Assembly: GCA_965203735.1 (NCBI GenBank)
Contig: OZ241909.1
Span: forward strand, 2,728,001-2,792,000
Reading direction: 5' to 3'
Length of the DNA: 64,000 nucleotides
Origin: Bin55 sp965203735
GTDB taxonomy: Bacteria > Pseudomonadota > Gammaproteobacteria > Pseudomonadales > Azotimanducaceae
In this document: piece by piece, positions 54,531 to 63,537 of the stretch
How the letters are laid out: every line of letters starts with the position of its first letter
Position numbering within the stretch: the first letter of the stretch is position 1
The notes under the pieces: model-generated
The model's input: the letters and a program-made list of their open reading frames with translations, nothing else
The model's database searches: none
What the model was told of the DNA's origin: nothing
Made by a program: the position numbers and the translations under genes

Positions 54531-54938
54531 GTGCGGATGCGTCGTAGCAAGCAAGTTCAGTCGGAAGAGAAGATCAATCTCACACCGATGCTTGATGTTG
54601 TCTTCATCATGCTCATCTTCTTCATCGTTACTGCAACGTTTGTGAAGGAGATTGGTCTCGACGTTAACCAGCCCGAAGACGACAAGCCAAAAGTGCAGGA
54701 CCCCAACAAGAGAGCAATCGTTGTTCAAATCACCAGCCGTGATCGTATATTTATTGCCGCACGCGATGTAGACGTGGCTTCCGTCCGAGCCAATATCGAG
54801 CGACTACACGCAGAGGATCCCGAGGCGCCTGTAATCATCAACCCACACCCCGACTCTACAGCGGACGTGTTCGTTCAGGTTTGGGATGCCGCGAAATTGG
54901 TGGGCGTCCCTAGGGTTCAGCTAGCAAGTAGGAACTGA
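54531..54938 (+). CDS. exbD: ExbD/TolR-family protein, copy 2
   Basis: A protein of 135 residues that differs from copy 1 by four replacements (His to Gln, Val to Ile, Pro to Val, and the last residue His to Asn). At DNA level about 50 codons differ silently. Similarity extends only some 25 bases upstream, over the ribosome-binding site. The helix and the proton-carrying Asp are unchanged, so both copies look functional. The start GTG 54531 matches that of copy 1; an in-frame ATG 18 bases before it is probably not used. Confidence 0.9.
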   Translation: MRMRRSKQVQSEEKINLTPMLDVVFIMLIFFIVTATFVKEIGLDVNQPEDDKPKVQDPNKRAIVVQITSRDRIFIAARDVDVASVRANIERLHAEDPEAPVIINPHPDSTADVFVQVWDAAKLVGVPRVQLASRN

Positions 54939-54956
54939 CGCCCAAATCCTCGCTGT

Positions 54957-54981
54957 CGCCAACCGCTAACCCGTGTTGGCG
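54957..54981. terminator. possible terminator after exbD copy 2
   Basis: CGCCAAC (54957-54963) pairs with GTTGGCG (54975-54981) around an 11-base loop and is followed by TATTTCTT. It lies between exbD copy 2 and the convergent transporter gene. Confidence 0.5.
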
Positions 54982-55016
54982 TATTTCTTCGGTGGCTCGA
55001 ATGTGCTCTATTCTTG

Positions 55017-56255
55017 CTAGCCAATCGAAGAGACCAACCCGACAATTGATCCGGTCAGGAACGCGACCAAAGTTCCCGACAAGAGTGTTCGTGGGGCAAG
55101 CGCCAGTAGATCATCTCTGCGTTCCGGAACAATAGCGCTGACTCCACCGATCAAGATTCCTACACTCCCAAGATTTGTGAATCCGCACAAGGAATAGGTC
55201 AGAATTAAATTGGTTCGCTCTTGCAAGTCCAATCCAACCTGCCCCAATTGCTGATAAGCAACAAGCTCGTTAATGACTAACTTTGTGCCCATTAGCTGAC
55301 CTGCGGCGTTTGCGTCTGACCAGGGGATACCCATGCACCACGAGAGAGGTTGGAACACCCAACCCGCGATACGACCCAGACTAAGAGGAGCATCGCCCGC
55401 GGGGATAAACGCAATGATGTGATTGATCAGGGCCACAAGACTGATCAACACAATTAGCATCGCGATGATATTGACAACTATTCGAACTCCGTCAGTAGTA
55501 CCTCGCGTAATTGCATCGAACGCACTTTGATAGCCAAATGCGTCTTCGATCTCTCCGGAGTCCGTCACAGTGTCATCTGGAATCATGACTCGTGCGATCA
55601 AAATTCCGCCGAGCACATTGAGAATTGAGGCGGTAACAATGTGCCCTAACGCATCTTGGACGACACTGCCGATAATCGAAACGTAGAGAACCATGATCGA
55701 TCCGGCGACCGTCGACATCCCACATGTAATTACCACGAAGAATTCCGATCGAGTGATGGTCTTGAGATGCGCCCTGATGACCATCGGCGACTCGACCATT
55801 CCCACGAAGACACTTGCAGCAGCCGCGCAACCAACTGCACCACCTATTCCTAGAGTACGCTGAAGCAGCCACGCAAATCCTTTGATGACCATAGGCAGCA
55901 CTCTCCAATACCACAGCAAGGCGACAAGAACTGCAAACACAAGCACCTGTGGTATCAACTGAAAAGCGAATATGTGCGGTGCGCTATCGGCTGCTAAATC
56001 AAAAGGTAGTTCCCCTCCACCTATATAGCCAAAAACAAAGCTCGTACCCTCTCGGGTGGCAGAACCAATTGCACCCACCACGACGTTAATCGAAGCAAGA
56101 GCTTCACTGACCACCGGTACTCGCAACAAAATGGCGGCAAGCACAATTTGAACTACCAACGTAATTACCACGGCCAGAGGTCGTACTTGCAAACGTCGCT
56201 CGCTAACGGCCCAAGCCAAGAGGAGTATGACTAGAATTCCAATGATTCCGTGCAT
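55017..56255 (-). CDS. concentrative nucleoside transporter (CNT/NupC family)
   Basis: A membrane protein of 412 residues with about ten hydrophobic segments. CNT features are the N-terminal 'GIIGILVILLLAWAVSERR', the 'VVVGAIGSATREGTSFVFGYIGGGE' segment, 'AASVFVGMVESPMVIRAHL' (substrate region), 'TCGMSTVAGSIMVLYVSII', and 'YSLCGFTNLGSVGILIGGVSAIVPER' near the C-terminus. It imports nucleosides with Na+ or H+. I prefer ATG 56255; TTG 56273 is possible. It diverges from a PfkB kinase gene, which suggests uptake followed by phosphorylation. Confidence 0.92.
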   Translation of the reverse strand: MHGIIGILVILLLAWAVSERRLQVRPLAVVITLVVQIVLAAILLRVPVVSEALASINVVVGAIGSATREGTSFVFGYIGGGELPFDLAADSAPHIFAFQLIPQVLVFAVLVALLWYWRVLPMVIKGFAWLLQRTLGIGGAVGCAAAASVFVGMVESPMVIRAHLKTITRSEFFVVITCGMSTVAGSIMVLYVSIIGSVVQDALGHIVTASILNVLGGILIARVMIPDDTVTDSGEIEDAFGYQSAFDAITRGTTDGVRIVVNIIAMLIVLISLVALINHIIAFIPAGDAPLSLGRIAGWVFQPLSWCMGIPWSDANAAGQLMGTKLVINELVAYQQLGQVGLDLQERTNLILTYSLCGFTNLGSVGILIGGVSAIVPERRDDLLALAPRTLLSGTLVAFLTGSIVGLVSSIG

Positions 56256-56306
56256 TGTCCCGCCCAACACCAAAGTGCAAAGTTTAACTGTAGGGGGAGT
56301 TTAGAA

Positions 56307-57254
56307 ATTTCTACTGTTTTGGTAACCGGAACACTAGCAATCGATTACATCGCAAGCTATCCGGGATCATTTGCGCGTCTGCCCGATCATCTCGGCATCA
56401 ATGTCTCAACACGAGTTGAGAACCTTGATCGACAATTTGGCGGTTGTGCGATGAACATCTCATATAGTCTTAGCAAATTGGGGCATGTTGCGATTCCGTT
56501 CGTGCTCTGTGGATGTCCTTTAGATCAGTCGTACTCTCAACACATCCGCGATGCGGGCGTGGCCAATCGTGGAATCATCGAACTGGAGGAGTGTCGCGAA
56601 TCTTCCCATGGATTTATCTTTACAGATCGAGACCAGAATCAGTTCACAGCTTTCTATTCTGGTCCAGCCGAATCCCGTGAGTACGAGTCAAGATTTCGAG
56701 ATTTTGTGAAGTTGCACTCTGACTCAATTGACTACGCAATCCTCGCACCAGACATCGCGCGGAACATGATTGGCGCGGCAGAGTGTCTCAGTCAATTCGC
56801 CATTCCGTTTATTTCAGATCCAGGACAGCAAGTTTCCGATTTCACGGATGAAGACTGTGTGCGGCTCATGCGTCTATCCCAGTTTGTGATTGGGAACGAG
56901 TTTGAAGTGAATCGCATTCGATCAGCTGTGCCAGCCCTCGACGAGACCACCAACGGTCTAATTGTCACTCGTGGTTCCCGAGGAGTCTTGTGGTGCATCG
57001 ATGGTGAAACAGGCACGGAAAGAGCAGCCCATCCGATACGAGAACTTGATCCAACGGGGTGTGGGGACGCGTTTAGAGCTGGACTTGTGCATGCCCGCCT
57101 CTCTGGAGCATCTTGGCGGGATTCAATGAGAAGTGGCGGTACCGTCGCATCGATCAGCATGGGTTATCGTGGATCGCAAAACCACGATCTCTCACAGTTC
57201 AGCGAGACCTACATTAGAGAGTGGGAAGACCGACCTGCATGGCTGACCAAATAG
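56307..57254 (+). CDS. PfkB-family carbohydrate/nucleoside kinase (adenosine-kinase-like)
   Basis: About 315 residues. 'VLVTGTLAIDYIASYPGSF' at the N-terminus, 'NLDRQFGGCAMNISYSLSKLGH' (ribokinase signature 1) and 'RELDPTGCGDAFRAGLVHARLSG' (signature 2, anion hole GxGD with catalytic Asp) identify the family. Homologues begin two or three residues before 'LVTG'. The only codon at that place with a proper ribosome-binding site (AGGGGGAG, seven bases away) is ATT 56307, a rare start. TTG 56319 and GTG 56250 are alternatives. It probably phosphorylates adenosine or a related sugar taken up by the divergent transporter. Confidence 0.85.
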   Translation: MSTVLVTGTLAIDYIASYPGSFARLPDHLGINVSTRVENLDRQFGGCAMNISYSLSKLGHVAIPFVLCGCPLDQSYSQHIRDAGVANRGIIELEECRESSHGFIFTDRDQNQFTAFYSGPAESREYESRFRDFVKLHSDSIDYAILAPDIARNMIGAAECLSQFAIPFISDPGQQVSDFTDEDCVRLMRLSQFVIGNEFEVNRIRSAVPALDETTNGLIVTRGSRGVLWCIDGETGTERAAHPIRELDPTGCGDAFRAGLVHARLSGASWRDSMRSGGTVASISMGYRGSQNHDLSQFSETYIREWEDRPAWLTK

Positions 57255-57922
57255 ACCTAGGTTCGATGAATTACGGCTCAATTATCGTTATCAATGGTGC
57301 GTCATGCGCCGGAAAAACAACTCTAGCAAGAGCAATTCAAGACTTATCGACAGAACCCTACATCATTTTGTCACTAGATCAATTTCGAGACAGTTTGCCA
57401 AGTCGCTTTCGTGGATTGAACTCTCCACAAGGAACTTCCGGCGCTGAAGGCTTGAATATTGTTCCAATTACCCAGGATGGAAGGGTGCTTACTGACATTC
57501 AGTTCGGACCTTATGGACAATCCGTGCTTCGGGGAATGAGAAGAACGATTGCAACATTGGCATCCGAAGGGTTGAATGTAATAGTTGACGACGTAATTCT
57601 CAGCTCATCCTTTCGCGACGACTACCTGCAAGCACTAAGGGGATTGAGTGTAGTCTTCGTGGGAGTGCATTGCAGCACTGAGGAAATGAATCGGCGAGAG
57701 CGAATGCGTGAAGGTCGATTTCCAGGTACCGCGGAATCCACGTTAGCCAAGGTACATCTACACATGCTCTACGATGTCGAAGTGGATGCAACACACAAGT
57801 CACCTACTGAACTCGCTCATGAAGTCTTGAAATGCACCAGCAGACCAGCCTCGCCAAACGCACTGGAACGAATGTGGAGTCTGAAGGCGAGATCCTTCGA
57901 ACCAAATGAGTCAAGCAACTAG
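57239..57922 (+). CDS. chloramphenicol phosphotransferase-like P-loop kinase
   Basis: About 227 residues. Walker A 'NGASCAGKTTLARAI' near residue 18, the 'LSLDQFRDSLPSRF' segment (expected catalytic Asp and substrate loop), and 'LNVIVDDVILSS' match the CPT family of Streptomyces, which phosphorylates chloramphenicol. Most chromosomal members have other, unknown substrates. It overlaps the kinase stop by 16 bases when read from ATG 57239 (ATG 57266 is an alternative) and overlaps the Sir2 gene by 17 bases, so the three genes form a tight operon. Confidence 0.85.
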   Translation: MADQIDLGSMNYGSIIVINGASCAGKTTLARAIQDLSTEPYIILSLDQFRDSLPSRFRGLNSPQGTSGAEGLNIVPITQDGRVLTDIQFGPYGQSVLRGMRRTIATLASEGLNVIVDDVILSSSFRDDYLQALRGLSVVFVGVHCSTEEMNRRERMREGRFPGTAESTLAKVHLHMLYDVEVDATHKSPTELAHEVLKCTSRPASPNALERMWSLKARSFEPNESSN

Positions 57923-58709
57923 ACCAATGACAAGTGAAGACAAACTCGCCCGATTCTCGAAACTAATTGATCAGTCAAGCAACATAGTCTTTTTTACGGG
58001 AGCTGGAATCAGTACGGAGTCTGGTATTCCTGATTTCCGTAGTCCCGGAACTGGAATATGGAACAAAATCTCACCCATCGAGTTTCAGGACTTCGTCCGC
58101 TCGGAGAAAGTGCGAAAAGAGTCATGGAGACGCAAGTTCGGCGGTAAAACCAATCTTAGTGCAGCCGAACCCAATGTTGGACACAAAGCAATTAGCCATC
58201 TGATCCAGCGTGCCAAGGCACGATCAGTGATAACGCAGAACATCGACAACCTTCACCAAAAGTCCGGTGTTCCGGACGACAAAGTAATTGAACTTCACGG
58301 AAATGCGGGTTATGCAAAGTGCTTGTCTTGTGGGGCGCGCTATGAACTGGACGACCTACAAGCACAATTCGAAGAATTTGGTCAAGTAAATCCATGCGTG
58401 AAGTGTGGGGGAATTATCAAGACTGCAACCATTTCCTTCGGACAAGCAATGCCGTCAGACGCCATGGATCGAGCACAGAGAGAAACGATTGCCTGTGACC
58501 TCTTCGTTGTCGTAGGATCGTCTCTAGTTGTCTATCCTGCGGCAGGCTTTCCGGAACTGGCAACACACATGGGAATTCCTTTGGTGATTGTCAACCGTGA
58601 AGCGACACCGCTGGATCCCATTGCTTCTCTAGTTATCCACGAAGAAATCGGACCGACGCTTGGGTTCGTTGTTGGAATTAACGAACCAAGTCCCAACCAT
58701 AGCACATGA
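57906..58709 (+). CDS. NAD-dependent protein deacylase, Sir2 family
   Basis: A sirtuin of 267 residues. 'FTGAGISTESGIPDFRSPGTG' near residue 30 is the NAD site, 'VITQNIDNLHQKSG' and 'VIELHGNAGYAKCLSC' carry the catalytic His and the first zinc Cys pair, and 'CVKCGGIIKTATISFGQAMP' gives the second pair. 'FVVVGSSLVVYPAAGFPELA' closes the Rossmann part. It removes acyl groups from lysines using NAD and releases nicotinamide. Last gene of the PfkB-CPT-Sir2 operon. Confidence 0.93.
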   Translation: MSQATRPMTSEDKLARFSKLIDQSSNIVFFTGAGISTESGIPDFRSPGTGIWNKISPIEFQDFVRSEKVRKESWRRKFGGKTNLSAAEPNVGHKAISHLIQRAKARSVITQNIDNLHQKSGVPDDKVIELHGNAGYAKCLSCGARYELDDLQAQFEEFGQVNPCVKCGGIIKTATISFGQAMPSDAMDRAQRETIACDLFVVVGSSLVVYPAAGFPELATHMGIPLVIVNREATPLDPIASLVIHEEIGPTLGFVVGINEPSPNHST

Positions 58710-58825
58710 CTAACTTGTAAGCACCGAGCACAAGTCTGATTTCAAACGAGAGTGACACTTCGAAGCCCATCGGTCAGGACAATCGATAGTGGGCAGAATT
58801 GGTTTGGTCCACGTTAGGGACATGT

Positions 58826-59422
58826 TTATGGATCTTCGATAGCCAATTTCGAGTACACGCGTAGATTCTTCCATTGGCCATTTATTCTTGCCCCATGTCG
58901 TCGAATTCCTTCGAAGGTCATGCCAATGCTCTCCGCGAACCGAAGACTGCGCACGTTTCCTTCTTCAATGGTCGCCTCGATTCGATGCAGTTTTAGAACG
59001 TCCCAGCAGTATCCGAGTGTCGCATTGACCGCCTCAGTTGCAACTCCTCGCCGCCAATATTGATTGAGCAAGTAGTAGTCCATTGCAGCACTCTCGACAT
59101 TCCACCGAGCGTCATAAATGGCCACATAGCCCATCCAGCACTTTGTGTCACGGGAGAAAATCTGGAGTCGCAAACCAGGATTGTCGAAGATCGATACATC
59201 ATCTTGAGAGGACACAAACATCTTGAACGCACTTCTTCGGCTTGCGCGTCGTTCACGCTTGATGACCGCGTCGATGTTGCCGAACCAATCATATTCATCC
59301 ACGGCATCGCTCTGTCCTTCCATTCCCTCGACAAAGCGGTCCACATCTCGTTCTTTGAACGGCCTCAAGATGAGATTGTCGCTAACGACTCGCATGCGAC
59401 GCGGCTTCCTTCTACGGTCCAT
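58826..59422 (-). CDS. GNAT acetyltransferase, RimJ/RimL-like
   Basis: A protein of 198 residues. 'LILRPFKERDVDRF' near residue 16 is the usual RimJ-type start, 'MGYVAIYDARW' and 'MDYYLLNQYWRRGVATEAVNATLGYCWDVL' give the acetyl-CoA-binding loop (here RRGVATE), and 'HRIEATIEEGNVRSLRFAESIGMTFEG' is the family's closing helix pattern. It should transfer an acetyl group to an amine such as a protein N-terminus or small molecule. It stands alone, convergent with the Sir2 gene. Confidence 0.88.
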   Translation of the reverse strand: MDRRRKPRRMRVVSDNLILRPFKERDVDRFVEGMEGQSDAVDEYDWFGNIDAVIKRERRASRRSAFKMFVSSQDDVSIFDNPGLRLQIFSRDTKCWMGYVAIYDARWNVESAAMDYYLLNQYWRRGVATEAVNATLGYCWDVLKLHRIEATIEEGNVRSLRFAESIGMTFEGIRRHGARINGQWKNLRVYSKLAIEDP

Positions 59423-59618
59423 CTACGCTACCTCCTCACGCCGTTTCGCTGCGTGCCCGGTGTGCCCGCAAAAATCGGTAAGCGCTCGTCAAACGCCATA
59501 ATATCCGGTGACAGTGAGTAACCAACTCATTGGTGACTAAACAAATGGAGTTGGTTTGCAGGTACGAAAACGCCGATCCTGTCATACCTAAAACGCTTCA
59601 ACGAGTCCTTGAATCCCT

Positions 59619-60428
59619 ATGAAACACAATGTAGGCGAGATTCTTGATGTGTTGGAACGATTGATACCGGATCACTCCCCCATTGTCGAGATTGACTATC
59701 TAACAGGTGGCTACAGTAATCAAAATTATCGCGTGCACACAGGACACGGTGACTATGTTCTTCGCTTATGTCTCCGTGCACCGACTTGGCCCGATGCCGA
59801 GATCTCTTACCTCAACCTACCCCTCGCTCCACGACTAGTCGCGTATGACCGTTCAAAGGGACACATGGTCACGGAGCTGGTCAGGGGAGCCCTTCTCGTT
59901 CAAGCCCCATTTACTGTAGAAGAAAGTGCACATTACCTTCGTGAAATCCACGCTGCTATTCCGATGGGAATACGCAGACACGACCCAATTTCAATTTCGT
60001 TGGATCATTTCAAGAAAGCGGGGATAAGAAATGATCTGCGAGAATTTGTCGAGACTACAAAGTGGCGACCCCGTCTGGAAATCGGGTGCCACAATGACTT
60101 AAACCCATACAACATAGTTAAGACAACTGACGGTTCCGTTGTTACACTGGATTGGGAATTTGCTGGCGATAATGAAGGTCTCTTCGACCTCGTGAATCTA
60201 TGCTACGGGTTGGGCTACTCGGATGAGGAATTCGACGGGTGTGCGACTCTCTATTCGTGCTCACAGCACGACTCAGAGTATCTGGTGCTCACTAGGCTGT
60301 TGTTTCAAGTTCGAGAGCACTCGTGGGCTCTCGCTCAGATCGCATTGGGAAATGACCGTGGCGAGATACGCGCGCAAGCCAATGAAGCAGAGGCGGAGTT
60401 TCAACGAATTCGACGCAAGTACTCATAG
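59619..60428 (+). CDS. aminoglycoside phosphotransferase/choline kinase-like protein
   Basis: A kinase-fold protein of 269 residues. 'LTGGYSNQNYRVHTGHGDYVLRL' is the glycine-rich loop and Lys-equivalent segment, 'GCHNDLNPYNIV' near residue 162 is the catalytic loop and 'VTLDWEFAGDNEGLFDLVNL' holds the metal-binding Asp. The H-N-D form and 'WEFAG' resemble choline/thiamine kinases (LicA, ThiK) more than antibiotic-resistance enzymes. Start ATG 59619 has no strong ribosome-binding site. Substrate unknown. Confidence 0.87.
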   Translation: MKHNVGEILDVLERLIPDHSPIVEIDYLTGGYSNQNYRVHTGHGDYVLRLCLRAPTWPDAEISYLNLPLAPRLVAYDRSKGHMVTELVRGALLVQAPFTVEESAHYLREIHAAIPMGIRRHDPISISLDHFKKAGIRNDLREFVETTKWRPRLEIGCHNDLNPYNIVKTTDGSVVTLDWEFAGDNEGLFDLVNLCYGLGYSDEEFDGCATLYSCSQHDSEYLVLTRLLFQVREHSWALAQIALGNDRGEIRAQANEAEAEFQRIRRKYS

Positions 60429-60684
60429 CTATCATGCCTTAACTGCTTGAATCTCTCGGAGTATTGGGCATTGCAATTAAGATGACTAGGTTAAGGGTTC
60501 GATAACACAGATTGAACCTCTCGATTTCAATGTGTTCTAAACTGCGAGGGACCTTGGTCTTTTTGGGAGATGCACAGTTGGCTACTTGTTGTCTCACTTA
60601 GACGTATCATGAAGTCAAACTAAGCACCTAGAACCGAAACTAACCAGTCGCAACACCACAGGACAACACGGACGCCAGATTGGG

Positions 60685-61383
60685 ATGCCGAAGCGAATTG
60701 CAGTAGTAGAAGACGAACCGGACCAGCGCGCAAACTACAAAGATGCCATCAGCAAACGCGGCTATGAAGTCGTTGCGTTCGCAGATAGGCAGTCAGCCCT
60801 TGCCGGATTTAATCGATCTCTGCCCGATCTAGCGGTCCTCGACATCATCCTTGGAGATGAAATGGATGCAGGGTTTGAAATCTGTCGAGAACTACTAACA
60901 CGTTCCCCTGATCTTCCTGTGATATTCCTGACCGAGCGCATCGACGAAATTGACAAGATTTCGGGATTGCGGCTCGGGGCTTGGGATTATCTGCCCAAAC
61001 CCATTTCCCTCGACTACCTGACTGAACGCATCGCATCGTTACTTCGCATAGAGCAAGTTAGATCCAGCACCGATGAACGATTTCGTACAAGAACAATGGA
61101 TATTGGCGAACTTCGCTTGGATCAAGACGCTTTGTTGGTGTCCTGGAAGGAACACAGAATCGATCTATCGGGCACAGAGTTCAAAATGCTCGCCAAGCTA
61201 GTTCGACAGCCAGGGCATGCGGTTACCTATGAATCATTGATGGAATCGACCAATCAAAGTTTTGTAACCAACAACACTATAAATACACACATTCGGAACA
61301 TTCGCAAGAAATTTGAGAGTGTGGATTCCAACTTTTCCGCTATTAAGAGCGAGTACGGTTTCGGCTATCGCTGGAACGCCTAG
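60685..61383 (+). CDS. pdsR: response regulator, dedicated-sortase-system type (PdsR)
   Basis: A protein of 232 residues. The receiver domain has Asp10/Glu11, phospho-acceptor Asp53 ('LAVLDIILGDE') and Lys105. 'GDEMDAGFEICREL' and the general wording of the receiver match the response regulator of the proteobacterial dedicated sortase system. The C-terminal OmpR-type winged helix ('TEFKMLAKLVRQPGHAVTYESLM', 'INTHIRNIRKKFESV') binds DNA. The histidine kinase gene follows 9 bases later. The assignment to the sortase-linked group is from recollection of the family, not a search. Confidence 0.85.
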   Translation: MPKRIAVVEDEPDQRANYKDAISKRGYEVVAFADRQSALAGFNRSLPDLAVLDIILGDEMDAGFEICRELLTRSPDLPVIFLTERIDEIDKISGLRLGAWDYLPKPISLDYLTERIASLLRIEQVRSSTDERFRTRTMDIGELRLDQDALLVSWKEHRIDLSGTEFKMLAKLVRQPGHAVTYESLMESTNQSFVTNNTINTHIRNIRKKFESVDSNFSAIKSEYGFGYRWNA

Positions 61384-61392
61384 CCGCACACT

Positions 61393-63537
61393 GTGAAACT
61401 TCGTTCTCGTTTTCGAGGGCCAAAACTACGCATCAAGCTACTCTTGCTTTTTGCGGTAGTTCTCTTGGTCGTGCCGTGGCTTGGGTACGTTCAGTTGGTC
61501 GAAATGGAACGCCTTCTTGTTCAAGGGCAAGAAAACACCCAACGACAAACTGCCAGTACTGTTGCATTCCTGCTGCACAACAGAGTAGATCTCTTCAACG
61601 ACTTGCCGGTGCAACTCGAAGACTACGAACATCTCTTCGCTCAACCAATTGCTGGCAGCATCCTCGTTGATGGTGATTCATCGGACTGGGGACAAGAACT
61701 GGATCGGAATTTCCGAACCTTTGGTAGCGGAGACGGATCGTTCGATTTGGTTCTGGGTGAAAAAATCAACATGCTGTTCGGATTCTTGCGAATTCGCGAT
61801 ATGGAGCACGTCTACCGAGACCCGGTGTTGATTGACGTTACCAAGGCTGACCATCTGCTTATAGATTTCAAAAACGAAGAAGGGGAGTCCGAGCAAATTG
61901 CACTTACATTCTCAAGCCCCGGAGTAGCCACTTCCTATCGACTGTCGACGAGTTCAACCGATGTAGAGACTCCCATAACCAATGTAGGCGGTTACCTTCT
62001 TGAGACTGAAGACGGATTGGATGTCGAGTTCGAGTTTCCGTTGTCGCTGATGGGAACAAACCGAGACTTTGCCATTTCCTTCGTCGATGTGGACAACTTG
62101 GAGACTCGGGAAGTTAGAGATGTAGTCAGGACGGTTCCAAGCAGTGATTCGGAGAGCTTCAATCTTGTCATACATCGTTCCGCTCAAACCGTAGATCTGA
62201 TCGAGAGATTGGGTTATGTCAATACGCGAATTCTTGTAGTCGACAACCAGCAACGCACGAGGGGCGAGACCGATGTCAGTAAGTCAAGTGCAATGGGACC
62301 CGACTTCGAACCACGTCCCTTACGAGGGTTCTTTAGAGCTCTGAGGCCATTGCTGCATCGAGTGTTCATGGGAGAAGAGTTCAGAGAACCCACCATCGAG
62401 GAATCCGAAGGTCTTGAAGTTGAAGCCATCGAATTTGCACTCCGAGGAGAACCGCACGCAGTTCGTCGAATCTCTCCATCCGGTGCTCCATCCATACTTG
62501 CTGCTCATCCGGTTCAATCTCAAGACGAGATACTGGGAGCGGTTGTCGTGGAACAAGACATCGAGAACATACTTGCATTCCAGCAAAAGGCTTTTGGACA
62601 GATTCTCTTTGTCTCGTTACTTGCCTTTGGCATCGTCATTGTTATTGCATTGGGTTATTCAATTCGTCTTGCCTACCGAATTCACCGTTTGCGAAGAGCA
62701 GCAACACGGGCAATCGACGAGCATGGTCGTTTGAAAGCACGATCGTTCGATGCTGAAGTGAGCTCCGGCGATGAAATCGGAGACCTAGCTAGATCAATCA
62801 ACAACATGCTGGACCGACTGCACCAACATCAAGAATTCCTGCAAAAAATGCCTCGTACCTTGCGACACGAAATAAACAATCCACTCAATACTGTCAGTAC
62901 ATCTCTGGAAAACTTGAGAAGCACATCAGATCCCGATGAACAGGAACGCTACGTCCAAAGCGCACGGCGAGGAGTATTGCGAATCGGGAGCATTGTTCAA
63001 AACCTATCGGACGCAGCCAGTCTTGAGGACTCCCTAAAGAATGAGGAACTCGAGGTCATCGATCTTCAAGAACTCGTTAAGGGATACGTGGCAAACCTTC
63101 AAGGAACTCGAACAGGAATAGAGTTTGTGTTTCGCGGATCATCGGGACCAGCTCTTGCAAATGTTTCAGACTTTCACATCGAACAAATGCTTGACAAAAT
63201 CATTGATAACGCGATTGACTTTCACCGACCGGACAGCCCCATCAAGGTGCAGCTTGATCGCGGACGCGAGAACTTGCGAATCACGGTTGCCAATCGCGGA
63301 CCGTCCTTCAAAGGCGACTGGAACGACGTATTCAACTCTTTAGTCAGTCATCGTGCAGAGCAAAGTAAGTTGCACTTTGGATTAGGACTATTTGTGGTGC
63401 GAGTCATCGCAGAGTTTCATGGGGGCAATGTACAAGCCATTAATTTAGCCGATGGTTCAGGTGTAGCGATTTGCGTGGAAATCCCACTGCTCTCCGCATC
63501 TGCGACTGCCTCAGCCGAGGCTCGTTCCACAGCCTAG
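61393..63537 (+). CDS. pdsS: sensor histidine kinase, dedicated-sortase-system type (PdsS)
   Basis: A protein of 714 residues. One helix near residues 14-31, a large periplasmic domain of about 360 residues, a second helix near 400-422, then HAMP, HisKA with His492 in 'LRHEINNPLNTVSTSLENL', and a HATPase domain with N-box 'DKIIDNAIDFH' and G-box 'LHFGLGLFVVRVI'. The periplasmic part includes 'ILVDGDSSDWGQEL', the opening of a CBM9-like sugar-binding fold, so the signal may be a glycan or the cell surface. The length fits the marine sortase-system kinases (about 700). No sortase or sortase target gene is in the window. Its stop overlaps that of the convergent hydrolase gene. Confidence 0.87.
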   Translation: MKLRSRFRGPKLRIKLLLLFAVVLLVVPWLGYVQLVEMERLLVQGQENTQRQTASTVAFLLHNRVDLFNDLPVQLEDYEHLFAQPIAGSILVDGDSSDWGQELDRNFRTFGSGDGSFDLVLGEKINMLFGFLRIRDMEHVYRDPVLIDVTKADHLLIDFKNEEGESEQIALTFSSPGVATSYRLSTSSTDVETPITNVGGYLLETEDGLDVEFEFPLSLMGTNRDFAISFVDVDNLETREVRDVVRTVPSSDSESFNLVIHRSAQTVDLIERLGYVNTRILVVDNQQRTRGETDVSKSSAMGPDFEPRPLRGFFRALRPLLHRVFMGEEFREPTIEESEGLEVEAIEFALRGEPHAVRRISPSGAPSILAAHPVQSQDEILGAVVVEQDIENILAFQQKAFGQILFVSLLAFGIVIVIALGYSIRLAYRIHRLRRAATRAIDEHGRLKARSFDAEVSSGDEIGDLARSINNMLDRLHQHQEFLQKMPRTLRHEINNPLNTVSTSLENLRSTSDPDEQERYVQSARRGVLRIGSIVQNLSDAASLEDSLKNEELEVIDLQELVKGYVANLQGTRTGIEFVFRGSSGPALANVSDFHIEQMLDKIIDNAIDFHRPDSPIKVQLDRGRENLRITVANRGPSFKGDWNDVFNSLVSHRAEQSKLHFGLGLFVVRVIAEFHGGNVQAINLADGSGVAICVEIPLLSASATASAEARSTA

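Noticed and set aside
57239..57922. Chloramphenicol-resistance gene
   Set aside because: CPT-like proteins are common in chromosomes with no link to the drug, and the operon context suggests metabolism.
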